Assembly: GCF_006227205.1 (NCBI RefSeq)
Contig: NZ_VCNG01000002.1
Coordinates: 372,001 to 436,000, forward strand
From: Pseudomonas sp. ICMP22404
Lineage (GTDB): Bacteria; Pseudomonadota; Gammaproteobacteria; Pseudomonadales; Pseudomonadaceae
DNA: 64,000 nucleotides
Direction of reading: 5' to 3'
A model generated the notes under the pieces. It ran no database searches, was not told the DNA's origin, and saw only the letters and a program-made list of their open reading frames with translations. A program made the translations under genes and the position numbers. This document shows, one piece after another, positions 32,454 to 40,568 of the stretch (position 1 is its first letter; the number at the start of each line of letters is the position of its first letter).

Positions 32454-34451
32454 GTGATCCCGGCACCCATCGCTGTCAGCGAGCAAGACCTCGACTACAT
32501 CGCGTCACTCGGTCCGGCGTCGTTGAGTGACGGACCGATTGGCGCTTTGGAGCAGGCCTGGCTGGCTTGCCTGGACGGATGTATCGAGCGGCCTGATGGG
32601 GTCCGGCAGGTGATCTGGAACTCCTGGTTGCGCAGCGTCGAGGCCGGCCTTGACCCCGAGGACGGCGCGTATCGTTTTGTCGATCCAGCCGACCTGGCCG
32701 CAACGCTGGCCGCCCATCGCGTGATGATCGCAGTGGCGGCCGAGGTCATGGGCGGGTTGTTGGCCTACAACCCCAGGGGCCATATCAACCTGACCGACGC
32801 CGAAGGGACCACTCTGTATTTCTGCGGCAGCGATCTCACCCCGGTGGGCAGCCGCTTGCTGGAGTCGGTGCAGGGCACCAACTGTACGGGGTTGGCATTG
32901 GCTGAAGACCGGCTGGTCTATGTGCTGGCCGAAGAGAACTTCGGCGTCGGCTTGCGCAAGCGACGCATGCATTGCGCCGCCGCACCGATTCGCGATGCCC
33001 GGGGACGGACGCTGGCGATCCTGACCCTGACCGCCGAGCCGGGCTGGTTTCATTTCCACACGTTGGGCACCGTGCAAGCCGCGGCCGAAGCCGTATCACG
33101 GCAAATGGCGCTGCAGGCCTTGCTGGAAGAACAACAGACGATGCTTGAAGTGCTCAACGAAGGCCTGGTCGTGCTGGACGACCGCGGCTGCATCAGGGCC
33201 ATCAACGGTTATGCACGACAGTTGTTTCGCGTCGGGCGCGACCTGCTGGGCCAGCCGTTCCAGCGCTTGGGCCAGAGTGAGCTGACCGATGAGATCCTGC
33301 TGCGTGGCGGGGAAGGGCTGCGGGATCTGGATTGCACCTTCGAATTGCATGATCGCAGTCACCTGGCCTGCCTGGTGTCGGTGTGCTCACTGGAGCAGGG
33401 CGGGCGCATCGTTTCGCTGCGGGAAAACCGGCGCATCCGCGAAATCACCCGGCGGATCATCGGCACCCAGGCCAGCTACACCTTCGACACCATCCAGGGC
33501 AGCTCCCGGGCCATCCAGGACGCGTTGCACCTTGGACGAATCGCCAGTCGCAGCGACTCCACCACGTTGATCCTCGGCGAAAGCGGTACCGGCAAGGAGC
33601 TGTTCGCCCAGGCGATCCACAACGCCAGTGAGCGTCGCAGTGGCCCATTCGTGGCGGTCAATTGCGGGGCGATCCCACGAGATCTGGTGCAGAGCGAATT
33701 GTTCGGGCATGTCGAGGGGGCCTTCACCGGTTCGGCTCGCGGCGGATCCGCCGGCAAGTTCGAGTTGGCCGATGGCGGCACAATCTTCCTCGACGAAATC
33801 GGTGACATGTCGTTCGGGGCCCAGGTCAGCCTTTTGCGGGTCTTGCAGGAAGGCGAAGTCACTCGCGTGGGGGCGAAGAAATCCCAGCGAGTGAACGTGC
33901 GCATCATCGCCGCCACCCATCGCAACCTGAGCCAAGCGGTGGCTGACGGCGCGTTTCGCGAGGATCTTTACTACCGGCTCAACGTGCTGAATCTGACGGT
34001 CCCGCCGCTGCGCATGCGCCGGGAGGACGTACCGTTGCTGGCGCACCATTTCCTCTCTCGTTGCGCTCGCTCACTGCGCAAATCGGTGCGCGGCATCTCG
34101 CCCCAGGCGCTCGACGTGCTGTCGGCCTACCACTGGCCAGGCAACGTGCGTGAGCTGGAAAATATCATCGAGCGTGCGACCAATCTGGCGGTCAGCGAAC
34201 AGCTGCAGCCGGATGATCTACCGCTGGAAATCAGGCAGGGCCTGCGGCCGTCATCGCCAGGGAATATGCCTGAGCGACCGGCAGCCCTGGGCCTCGACGC
34301 CCATGAAATGAACGCAATTGTCGCCGCCCTCGAGGCCACCCGGGGCAACATCCGCCTGACTGCCCAGCAACTGAACGTTTCTCGGGGTGGGCTGTACAAC
34401 AAGATGAGTCGGTACGGGTTGAGGGCGGAAACGTTTCGTTCCGGGGGGTAA
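32454..34451 (+). CDS. Sigma-54-dependent activator (AcoR-like) with GAF and PAS domains
   Basis: 665-residue bacterial enhancer-binding protein. An AcoR-type GAF sensing region covers about residues 50-220, a PAS-like region about 225-330 ([34 protein letters not shown]), the AAA+ domain about 345-575 with Walker A GESGTGKE (about 374), GAFTGS in place of the standard GAFTGA sigma-54 loop (about 421), Walker [12 protein letters not shown] (about 440), and a Fis-type HTH at the end ([21 protein letters not shown]). GTG 32454 is chosen because GGAG lies 7 bases upstream. It is divergent from the sigma-54 promoter at 32325, its evident target. Confidence 0.93.
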   Translation: MIPAPIAVSEQDLDYIASLGPASLSDGPIGALEQAWLACLDGCIERPDGVRQVIWNSWLRSVEAGLDPEDGAYRFVDPADLAATLAAHRVMIAVAAEVMGGLLAYNPRGHINLTDAEGTTLYFCGSDLTPVGSRLLESVQGTNCTGLALAEDRLVYVLAEENFGVGLRKRRMHCAAAPIRDARGRTLAILTLTAEPGWFHFHTLGTVQAAAEAVSRQMALQALLEEQQTMLEVLNEGLVVLDDRGCIRAINGYARQLFRVGRDLLGQPFQRLGQSELTDEILLRGGEGLRDLDCTFELHDRSHLACLVSVCSLEQGGRIVSLRENRRIREITRRIIGTQASYTFDTIQGSSRAIQDALHLGRIASRSDSTTLILGESGTGKELFAQAIHNASERRSGPFVAVNCGAIPRDLVQSELFGHVEGAFTGSARGGSAGKFELADGGTIFLDEIGDMSFGAQVSLLRVLQEGEVTRVGAKKSQRVNVRIIAATHRNLSQAVADGAFREDLYYRLNVLNLTVPPLRMRREDVPLLAHHFLSRCARSLRKSVRGISPQALDVLSAYHWPGNVRELENIIERATNLAVSEQLQPDDLPLEIRQGLRPSSPGNMPERPAALGLDAHEMNAIVAALEATRGNIRLTAQQLNVSRGGLYNKMSRYGLRAETFRSGG

Positions 34452-34480
34452 GGCTGCTCACTCAAGTCAGTAGATGAACC

Positions 34481-34574
34481 TGTGGCGAGGGGATTCATCC
34501 CCGCTGGGGCGCGAAGCGGCCCTAAGATTTTGGGGCTGCTACGCAGCCCAGCGGGGATGAATCCCCTCGCCACA
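34481..34574. repeat. REP doublet (REPIN), GTGGCGAGGGG family
   Basis: A perfect 28-bp inverted pair (34481-34508 and 34547-34574) beginning TGTGGCGAGGGGATTCATCC, with a 38-bp spacer that itself contains a GGCTGC-type hairpin. This is a common Pseudomonas REP arrangement. It lies between two convergent genes. Confidence 0.9.
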
Positions 34575-34610
34575 ATGAACCGGGCGAGTCTTGAATCAAC
34601 AGCATTGCAC

Positions 34611-35663
34611 TCAGGGACGAGCATTCTCCGAGGTCATGATCTGCAACGGGATATGGATGCGATGTCGCACCGGATCGAAGGCTGGCGCGGTCTGCAGCTC
34701 CACCAGTAGATCAACCAGCGCTTGAGCCAGCAACCGCGGCTGGGAATCGATGACCAGGCTGATCAGGCCCTGTGCAAGAGCCTGGCGCGACAGCTCGGTG
34801 GACTCCTGCAAGATGCAGCACAGCGACGGCCGACTCGGCAGTTGCGACAGGGCGCTGATAATGCCGTCGCCGCCACCACCGACCACACACAAGCCACGCA
34901 AGTCGTCATGCCGCGCCAGCAGGTCCAGGGTCGCCTCTTCGGTGATGTCGTCGTTGTCCAGGTTGATTAACGCCTCCAGCGGTCGCAGGCCGGGAGCATG
35001 CTCGGCCAGGTAGCTGCGCAGCCCGTCGATCCGGGCCTGGTGGCCGAGGAAACGATGGCCACCGAGCAACACCCCGACACTGCCTTCACGGGTTCCGCAG
35101 GTGTGGGCCATCAGCCAACCCATGGTGCGCCCGACTGCATGGTTGTCCTGGCCGACGTAAGGCTCATCGGCCGTTTCACATATGTCGGACAGCAGCGCGA
35201 TCACCGGCACGCCGGCGGCCCTGATCTGGGCGATGCTGGCGTTGATCAACGGGTGCGCGAAGCTGACCACTGCCAGGCCGTCGCACTGCACCGCCAATTG
35301 TTCGATCTGGGCGATGATCGCGCTGGGTGTCCGATCGAAAACGTACTCGAATTGAATGCTCAGGTTGGCGCCGGCATGACGTTGCGCCGCTTCTGTGATA
35401 GCGGCGGCCACATTGCCGTAGAACGCCTGGGCGGTGCCGAGCAGGAGAATGCCGAAACGGTAGCTGGGACGGCGCTCACGGATCCGTTGGCCGATCAGTC
35501 GGGCGGCGAAATAGCCGACCTTTTCGGCGGCCTGGAACACCTGCTCGGCGGTGGCCGGGGTGACCGGCGCCCGGGCGTTGAGCACCCGGTCCACGGTCGC
35601 GACACTCAACCCCGCGTACTGGGCGACGGTGGCAATGGTTGGGCGTTTGGTGGTGTTGGTCAT
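34611..35663 (-). CDS. LacI-family transcriptional regulator
   Basis: 350-residue LacI/GalR-type regulator. N-terminal HTH TIATVAQYAGLSVATVDRVLNARAPVTPATAEQVFQAAEKVGY (about residues 9-51) and a periplasmic-binding-like ligand domain (FGILLLGTAQAFYGNVAAAITEAA, GLAVVSFAHPLINASIAQIRAAGVPVIALLSD, VGVLLGGHRFLGHQARIDGLR). The ATG at 35663 begins the HTH at normal distance. An exact palindrome overlaps its promoter region, and it is divergent from the oxygenase-ferredoxin-reductase operon, so it probably represses that operon until a sugar-like ligand binds. Confidence 0.92.
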   Translation of the reverse strand: MTNTTKRPTIATVAQYAGLSVATVDRVLNARAPVTPATAEQVFQAAEKVGYFAARLIGQRIRERRPSYRFGILLLGTAQAFYGNVAAAITEAAQRHAGANLSIQFEYVFDRTPSAIIAQIEQLAVQCDGLAVVSFAHPLINASIAQIRAAGVPVIALLSDICETADEPYVGQDNHAVGRTMGWLMAHTCGTREGSVGVLLGGHRFLGHQARIDGLRSYLAEHAPGLRPLEALINLDNDDITEEATLDLLARHDDLRGLCVVGGGGDGIISALSQLPSRPSLCCILQESTELSRQALAQGLISLVIDSQPRLLAQALVDLLVELQTAPAFDPVRHRIHIPLQIMTSENARP

Positions 35664-35680
35664 GGCAGGCCCCGCAGCGT

Positions 35681-35700
35681 CTTGATAGAAAACTATCAAG
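35681..35700. promoter_or_regulatory. LacI-family operator palindrome
   Basis: CTTGATAGAAAACTATCAAG: perfect 8-bp arms with a 4-bp centre, 17 bp upstream of the lacI-type start. A second half site CTTGATAG occurs at 35723-35730. The position fits control of both divergent genes. Confidence 0.7.
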
Positions 35701-35843
35701 CTTCGATGGGCCTGGATGATAGCTTGATAGGGAATCAATTCAAGGGCTTGAGGCTAATCGGCGCGCTCTCTATGGTTTCTCCAACGATGCGAACCTGCAT
35801 CGAGCAAGGGTTCAACACCATCAAGCTTGCGGAGAACAATAAA

Positions 35844-36950
35844 ATGTCTGAACAAAACGCAGCCTCCGGCCACCGCGATAAACCCGCACGCCGAGACTAT
35901 TCACTGCTCGGTCCCGAAGCCGCCAAAGCGGCGCAAAAAGGCCTGGTGTCCGCCAGCTGGTACCAGTCGCCGATCTCGCGTAAACGCATGAAGGAATTGA
36001 TGCAGCGCCGCGACGGCCCGGCACTGCGGGACACTGCGATCTGGTTGCTGTCAATGATCGTCACCGGTTTCGGTGGTTACTGGTTCTGGGGATCCTGGGC
36101 CTGCGTGCCGTTCTTCTTCGCCTATGGGCTGCTCTACGGCACGGCGTCGAATGCCCGTTGGCACGAAACCGGTCACGGCACCGCATTCAAGACCCGCTGG
36201 ATGAATGACGTGGTCTACCAGGTGTCGAGCTTCATGTTCATGTTCGAGCCCCATGTGTGGCGCTGGAGCCATGCTCGGCACCATACCGACACCATCATCG
36301 TCGGGCGCGATCCGGAGATCGTCGAGCCGCGCCCGCCAAGCCTGATCAGCATGGTGCTGAGCCTGATCAGGATGCCTTACGCGATCAAGACCATGGGGTC
36401 GGTCTGCCGGCATGCGACCGGGCGGATGGCGGAAGAAGAGCAGACCTTCATCCCCGAGTCCGAGTGGCCGAAGATCTTCCTGGCGGCGCGCGTCTGGCTG
36501 ATGATCTATGGATTGACCGTGGCGGCGGCACTGTACCTGCAGAGCTGGTTGCCGCTGATGTTCATCGGCCTGCCGACGCTCTATGGCGGCTGGCTGTCCT
36601 ACGTGTTCGGCCTGTCCCAGCATGTCGGCCTGGCTGAAGACGTGCTCGATCATCGCAGCAACTGCCGCACCATCTACATGAATCCGGTGCTGCGTTTCCT
36701 CTACCTGGACATGAACTATCACCTCGAACATCACATGTATCCGATGGTGCCGTTTCATGCACTGGCGCAGCTTCACGAAGAGATCCGCCACGACTGCCCG
36801 CCGCCCTATACCAGCCTGTTGGAGGCGTTCAAGGAAATCCTCCCGACCATCTGGAAGCAGCGCAAAGACCCGAGCTATTTCGTCCGTCGCCCTTTGCCGC
36901 CACGCACGGCGCCGACCGCCAGCACCCAGGCTGAAGCGACACCGGCCTGA
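35844..36950 (+). CDS. Fatty-acid-desaturase-fold oxygenase (MocD/AlkB-like)
   Basis: 368-residue membrane diiron enzyme of the desaturase/hydroxylase superfamily. The three histidine boxes are HETGH (about residue 107), HARHH (about residue 144) and HLEHH (about residue 293), with hydrophobic segments at about 65-100 and 220-260. It is fused to nothing; electrons probably come from the Rieske protein and reductase encoded next. Rhizobial MocD, proposed to demethylate a rhizopine, has the same fold and gene order, so O-demethylation or hydroxylation is a likely reaction. The start at 35844 follows GGAGAA; long open frame upstream is rejected. Confidence 0.88.
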   Translation: MSEQNAASGHRDKPARRDYSLLGPEAAKAAQKGLVSASWYQSPISRKRMKELMQRRDGPALRDTAIWLLSMIVTGFGGYWFWGSWACVPFFFAYGLLYGTASNARWHETGHGTAFKTRWMNDVVYQVSSFMFMFEPHVWRWSHARHHTDTIIVGRDPEIVEPRPPSLISMVLSLIRMPYAIKTMGSVCRHATGRMAEEEQTFIPESEWPKIFLAARVWLMIYGLTVAAALYLQSWLPLMFIGLPTLYGGWLSYVFGLSQHVGLAEDVLDHRSNCRTIYMNPVLRFLYLDMNYHLEHHMYPMVPFHALAQLHEEIRHDCPPPYTSLLEAFKEILPTIWKQRKDPSYFVRRPLPPRTAPTASTQAEATPA

Positions 36951-36984
36951 CCCTTCCCGTTTTACCACTACAAGAGAACGCGCC

Positions 36985-37305
36985 ATGACCAATCAATGGA
37001 TCGACGTTTGCGCCGTGGGCGAAATAAACGAAGAGGATGTCATTCGTTTCGACCACGGTCCGCAGACCTACGCTGTCTACCGCTCCGCTGACGATGAATT
37101 CTTTGCCACCGCCGGCCTGTGCACCCATGAATCCATCCACTTGGCCGACGGTCTGGTGATGGACCATGTCATTGAATGCCCCAAGCACAACGGGCGCTTC
37201 GATTACCGCTCCGGCAAAGCCCTTGGCGCGCCGGTGTGCGTCAACCTCAAGACCTATCCGGTCCGGGTCGAGGCGGGGCGGGTCCTGCTCGGTATTGACG
37301 TTTAA
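36985..37305 (+). CDS. Rieske-type 2Fe-2S ferredoxin (MocE-like)
   Basis: 106-residue Rieske ferredoxin. Cluster motifs are CTHESIH (about residues 45-51) and CPKHNGRF (about residues 65-72), the C-x-H and C-x2-H ligands of Rieske centres. No membrane anchor, so a soluble electron carrier. It lies 34 bp after the oxygenase and 18 bp before the reductase, forming an oxygenase-ferredoxin-reductase unit. Confidence 0.94.
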   Translation: MTNQWIDVCAVGEINEEDVIRFDHGPQTYAVYRSADDEFFATAGLCTHESIHLADGLVMDHVIECPKHNGRFDYRSGKALGAPVCVNLKTYPVRVEAGRVLLGIDV

Positions 37306-37323
37306 CGACGTGGAGGTTGTGCC

Positions 37324-38565
37324 ATGAAAGCTGACAACGCTCCCTTGGTCATCGTCGGCGCCGGACATGCTGGCGGCCGTGCGGCGTTGACCCTGCGCGA
37401 GGAAGGTTATAGGGGGAGCTTGATTCTGATCGGCGATGAAGCCCATCCACCCTATGAACGTCCGCCACTGTCCAAAGGGCTGTTGCAAGGCACGGCTGAA
37501 CTGGGGGGATTCAGCCTGTGTGACAGCGACCGGCTCACCGAACTGGGCATCGAGCACTGGGCTGGCAATCCGGTGGAGAGCCTCGACCCGCAACGACACC
37601 GGCTGCAGTTGGCCGATGGTCGTGAGCTGCACTATGCACGGCTGTTGCTGGCGACCGGGGGCAGGGCGCGGCGATTGCCCTCGGTGCCCGAGCGTCTAGC
37701 CAATGTGCTTTATCTGCGCACCCATGACGAAGCGCTGAGGTTGCGTGCTTCGCTGCAACCCGGCAAACGATTGGTCGTCATCGGTGGAGGCTTCATCGGC
37801 CTCGAAGTGGCCGCCACCGCGCGCGCCTTGGGCTGCACCGTCACTGTGCTTGAAGCAGGGCCGCGTCTGGCGGGCCGCATCCTGCCGGAGCGACTGTCCC
37901 ACGCGCTGCTGACATTGCACCGCAGCCAGGGCGTGGACGTACGGCTGAACGTCGCCATCGAGGCGGTGCAGGGCGACACTCGCGCCGAGTCAGTGCAACT
38001 GGTCGACGGCGAGTTGCTGCCTTGCGACCTGGTCGTCGTTGGCATCGGCATGCAACCCAACATCGAATTGGCCGCGTCCGCCGGACTGGTCGTCGGTCAG
38101 GGCATCCGTGTCGATGCCCAGCTGCGCACCAGTACGCCGGACATCTTCGCCGCAGGAGATGTCTGCGAGTTTCGCTTGCATCCGGGGGGCGTTTTTCAGC
38201 GCCAGGAGACCTGGCGCAACGCCGAAAACCAGGGGCGGCATGCAGCCCTCAACCTGCTGGGCCACGAGCTGCCCTTCGAGGTGATCCCCGGCTTCTGGTC
38301 CGACCAGTACGACTGGGGACTTCAGACCGTGGGCGTGATTTCAAATACGCAACCGACAGCGAACCGGCCCCTCGCAAATGACGGTTTCCTGATGCTCTAC
38401 CTCGATGTCGAGCATCGCCTGCAAGGCGCCTGCGGCTGGGGGCAGGGCAACAGCGTCGCCAAGGACATCAAACTGTGTGAGCGGCTGATCGCCAACCAAA
38501 ACCGCCTCGCCGTGGACGCTTTGGCCGATCCCGATGTGTCGCTCAAACAATTACTGAGAAGCTGA
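37324..38565 (+). CDS. FAD-dependent ferredoxin reductase (MocF-like)
   Basis: 413-residue NAD(P)H:ferredoxin reductase of the oxygenase-coupled class. FAD motif VIVGAGHAGGRAALTLRE (about residues 9-26), YERPPLSKGLLQG (about residues 39-51), NAD motif VVIGGGFIGLEVAATARALG (about residues 152-171), and FAD-binding TSTPDIFAAGDVCEF (about residue 270). It accepts electrons from NADH and should feed the Rieske protein encoded upstream. Length is typical. It ends one base before the next gene. Confidence 0.94.
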   Translation: MKADNAPLVIVGAGHAGGRAALTLREEGYRGSLILIGDEAHPPYERPPLSKGLLQGTAELGGFSLCDSDRLTELGIEHWAGNPVESLDPQRHRLQLADGRELHYARLLLATGGRARRLPSVPERLANVLYLRTHDEALRLRASLQPGKRLVVIGGGFIGLEVAATARALGCTVTVLEAGPRLAGRILPERLSHALLTLHRSQGVDVRLNVAIEAVQGDTRAESVQLVDGELLPCDLVVVGIGMQPNIELAASAGLVVGQGIRVDAQLRTSTPDIFAAGDVCEFRLHPGGVFQRQETWRNAENQGRHAALNLLGHELPFEVIPGFWSDQYDWGLQTVGVISNTQPTANRPLANDGFLMLYLDVEHRLQGACGWGQGNSVAKDIKLCERLIANQNRLAVDALADPDVSLKQLLRS

Positions 38566-38566
38566 C

Positions 38567-39409
38567 ATGCGCGAGTTCCTGATTTTTCAATCGCTCTGGG
38601 CCATGCAGGATCACTGCGGCCAATGCGCGCTTCCCCTCGAAGCGCAGCTGGAAAAAATTGCTGCCGCTGGCTTCGATGGCATCACCGATCATTTCTGGGA
38701 GGCTTCCCACGCTGCGCGTCTGCACGCCGCCGCCAAGGCGTTCGGTCTGCAAATCGAAGGTCAGCTCTTTCCCCGTACTGTGGATGATCTGGCGGCCGCC
38801 CTCGATGTCGCTGCTCGCCATGGCTGTCACCATCTCACGCTGCAGGCCGACGTCCGACCACGCACGCTGAGGCAGGCGATCGCACTGGTCGAGGGTTGGC
38901 AACGCCTGGCCGAAGAGGTGGATTTTCCGATTCTCCTTGAGACCCATCGTTATCGCCTGAGCAATGACCTGTTGTTCACGTTGGACTTGCTTGAGGAGAT
39001 GCCCGACCTGAAGCTATTGGCGGACCTGTCTCACTATGTCGTGGGGCGCGAGATGCCAGAACCGGTCGCCGCTGAAGACGACGATTACATCCATCGCATC
39101 CTGCGTCACAGTTGGGGTTTTCATGGACGTGTCAGCAATGGCGAACAAGTCCAGGTGCCCTTGAGTTTCGCCCAGCACCGATCCTGGCTGGAGCGCTTCC
39201 TCGGCTGGTGGCGCTACGGAATCGAGGATTGGCTGGCTCGGCCGAACAGCCCTGCCAGCCTGTCCTTCACCTGCGAACTCGGCCCGCCACCCTATGCGAT
39301 CACCGGGGCCGATGGGCGCGATGTCAGTGATCGCTGGGAGGAGGCGTTGATGTTGAAGCAGTGGATGCGTGAGGTCTGGAGGGATTGTCACGTTCCGGGT
39401 GGAGGCTGA
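38567..39409 (+). CDS. TIM-barrel protein (sugar isomerase/epimerase-like)
   Basis: 280-residue protein of the xylose-isomerase-like TIM-barrel family, divergent in sequence. Family-like segments are HHLTLQADVRPRTLRQAIALVEGWQRLAEEVDFPILLETHRYRLSNDL, LLADLSHYVVGREMP and ILRHSWGFHGRVSNGEQVQV, with possible metal ligands E, D, H and R in these. It closes the oxygenase operon (1-bp gap). A role in processing the demethylated sugar or inosose is likely, but the substrate is unknown. Confidence 0.82.
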   Translation: MREFLIFQSLWAMQDHCGQCALPLEAQLEKIAAAGFDGITDHFWEASHAARLHAAAKAFGLQIEGQLFPRTVDDLAAALDVAARHGCHHLTLQADVRPRTLRQAIALVEGWQRLAEEVDFPILLETHRYRLSNDLLFTLDLLEEMPDLKLLADLSHYVVGREMPEPVAAEDDDYIHRILRHSWGFHGRVSNGEQVQVPLSFAQHRSWLERFLGWWRYGIEDWLARPNSPASLSFTCELGPPPYAITGADGRDVSDRWEEALMLKQWMREVWRDCHVPGGG

Positions 39410-39437
39410 TGGGTGTGGGATGACAATGGATGGCTAT

Positions 39438-39520
39438 CGCGAGCAGGCTCGCTCCCACAGAGGGCTGTATGTACAGAACTTTAATGAGCACCCCGGAGTG
39501 TGGGAGCGAGCCTGCTCGCG
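39438..39520. repeat. REP doublet (REPIN), CGCGAGCAGGCTCGC family
   Basis: An exact 22-bp inverted pair (39438-39459 and 39499-39520) around a 39-bp spacer, each arm a CGCGAGCAGGCTCGCTCCC-type REP found throughout the P. fluorescens group. It is unrelated in sequence to the REPIN at 34481. Confidence 0.9.
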
Positions 39521-39571
39521 AAGACGTCGGCACAATCAATATCCCTGCAAGCTGACCCGCCGCTGGACAGA

Positions 39572-39636
39572 CAGATTGTGCTGCATAAAGCCTTCAACAA
39601 AATTTTTCCTGCGATTTCATTGCCTGAAAACGAGAC
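39572..39636 (+). repeat. Upstream element copy A
   Basis: Begins CAGATTGTGCTGCA and ends GAAAACGAGAC, and closely matches copy B at 40403-40466. It lies 80-144 bp upstream of the racemase-like gene, so it is probably a duplicated promoter or regulator-binding region. Nothing else in 39410-39715 looks coding. Confidence 0.6.
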
Positions 39637-39715
39637 GGCGTTACTTGCGATGCGTGCGGTAATGGATGACACGAAATCCGTGCCCTTGAACAAGGCCAAC
39701 GCGTAGGAGAATGCC

Positions 39716-40372
39716 ATGACCCAGCGGATCGCTTTCATCCATACCGTCGGTTTCCTGGTCGAGGAGTTCCGGGCGCGTATGCGTGCCGAGATGCCCACCG
39801 CCGATTGCTTCCATGTCCTTGACGAAAGCCTGCTGCAGGACCTGTTGCGCGGCGTACCGCAGCCGCAGGTCTACCAGCGCGTGGTTGATCAGATTGTGCT
39901 GGCGGCGCGAGCGCAACCTGACCTGATCGTCGTCACCTGTTCATCGACGTCTCCGGCTGTCGACATCGCGCGGAGCGTCGTGTCGCAGCCGATCCTGAAG
40001 ATCGACGACCCGATGGCCTCGGAAGCGGTGCGCCGTGGCGCGCGCATTGGCCTGCTTTGCACGGCGACCAGTACGGTAGAACCGAGCCGCGCGCTGTTGC
40101 ACGCCCATGCCGCAGCGCAAGGGCGCGACATCACAATTAAGACGGTGCTGTGCCCCGACGCCTACCAGGCGCTGATGGCGGGCGATCGGGCGCGGCATGA
40201 CGGGATTCTCCTGGAAGCGGCCACCGGGGTTTCCAACGAGGTGGATGTGCTGGTGCTCGCCCAGGCATCGCTGGCGCATCTGCGCGACCTGCTCGCGGCA
40301 GAGTTGAAATTTCCGGTATTGGCAAGCCCGTCGTTACTGATGGGGGAAATCGCCAGACGCTGTGCCGAATGA
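39716..40372 (+). CDS. Asp/Glu-racemase-family protein
   Basis: 218-residue protein of the aspartate/glutamate/hydantoin racemase superfamily (PF01177). The first catalytic-type cysteine lies in DLIVVTCSSTSPAVDIA (about residue 77). The region of the second cysteine reads DVLVLAQASLAHL, with no Cys, so a two-cysteine racemase mechanism is not possible; one-cysteine members include decarboxylase-like enzymes. AGGAGAATGCC precedes the ATG. It and the following DAO-family gene each have the same upstream element. Substrate unknown. Confidence 0.82.
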   Translation: MTQRIAFIHTVGFLVEEFRARMRAEMPTADCFHVLDESLLQDLLRGVPQPQVYQRVVDQIVLAARAQPDLIVVTCSSTSPAVDIARSVVSQPILKIDDPMASEAVRRGARIGLLCTATSTVEPSRALLHAHAAAQGRDITIKTVLCPDAYQALMAGDRARHDGILLEAATGVSNEVDVLVLAQASLAHLRDLLAAELKFPVLASPSLLMGEIARRCAE

Positions 40373-40402
40373 GTCGATAAGGGTGACACATGGAGGCCGT
40401 GG

Positions 40403-40466
40403 CAGATTGTGCTGCACATGCCCCCAAAACAAGTTTTTCTGCGATTTAATGCGATGAAAACGAGAC
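40403..40466 (+). repeat. Upstream element copy B
   Basis: Begins with the same 14 bases CAGATTGTGCTGCA as copy A and shares TGCGATTT and GAAAACGAGAC at matching spacing. It lies 103-166 bp upstream of the DAO-family gene. Two copies in front of neighbouring genes suggest shared control, perhaps by the LysR protein encoded at 41924. Confidence 0.6.
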
Positions 40467-40568
40467 AGCTCTGCAGGCGGTGCATGGCGTAATGATCACC
40501 ATCAGGTTGTTGGAAAAACGGCCTGCATTGCCCGGCTTGATAACCCCCATCCAGATGAGACTCTTGGC

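Noticed and set aside
34998..35843. Upstream in-frame extension of the oxygenase gene
   Set aside because: It would run through the LacI-type gene in antisense; the true start at 35844 has its own GGAGAA and begins with a normal N-terminus.
35844..36950. Lipid desaturase interpretation of the three-histidine-box enzyme
   Set aside because: It is in a tight operon with a Rieske ferredoxin, a ferredoxin reductase and a sugar-type TIM-barrel protein under a LacI regulator, which points to small-molecule oxygenation rather than lipid desaturation. This is not excluded.
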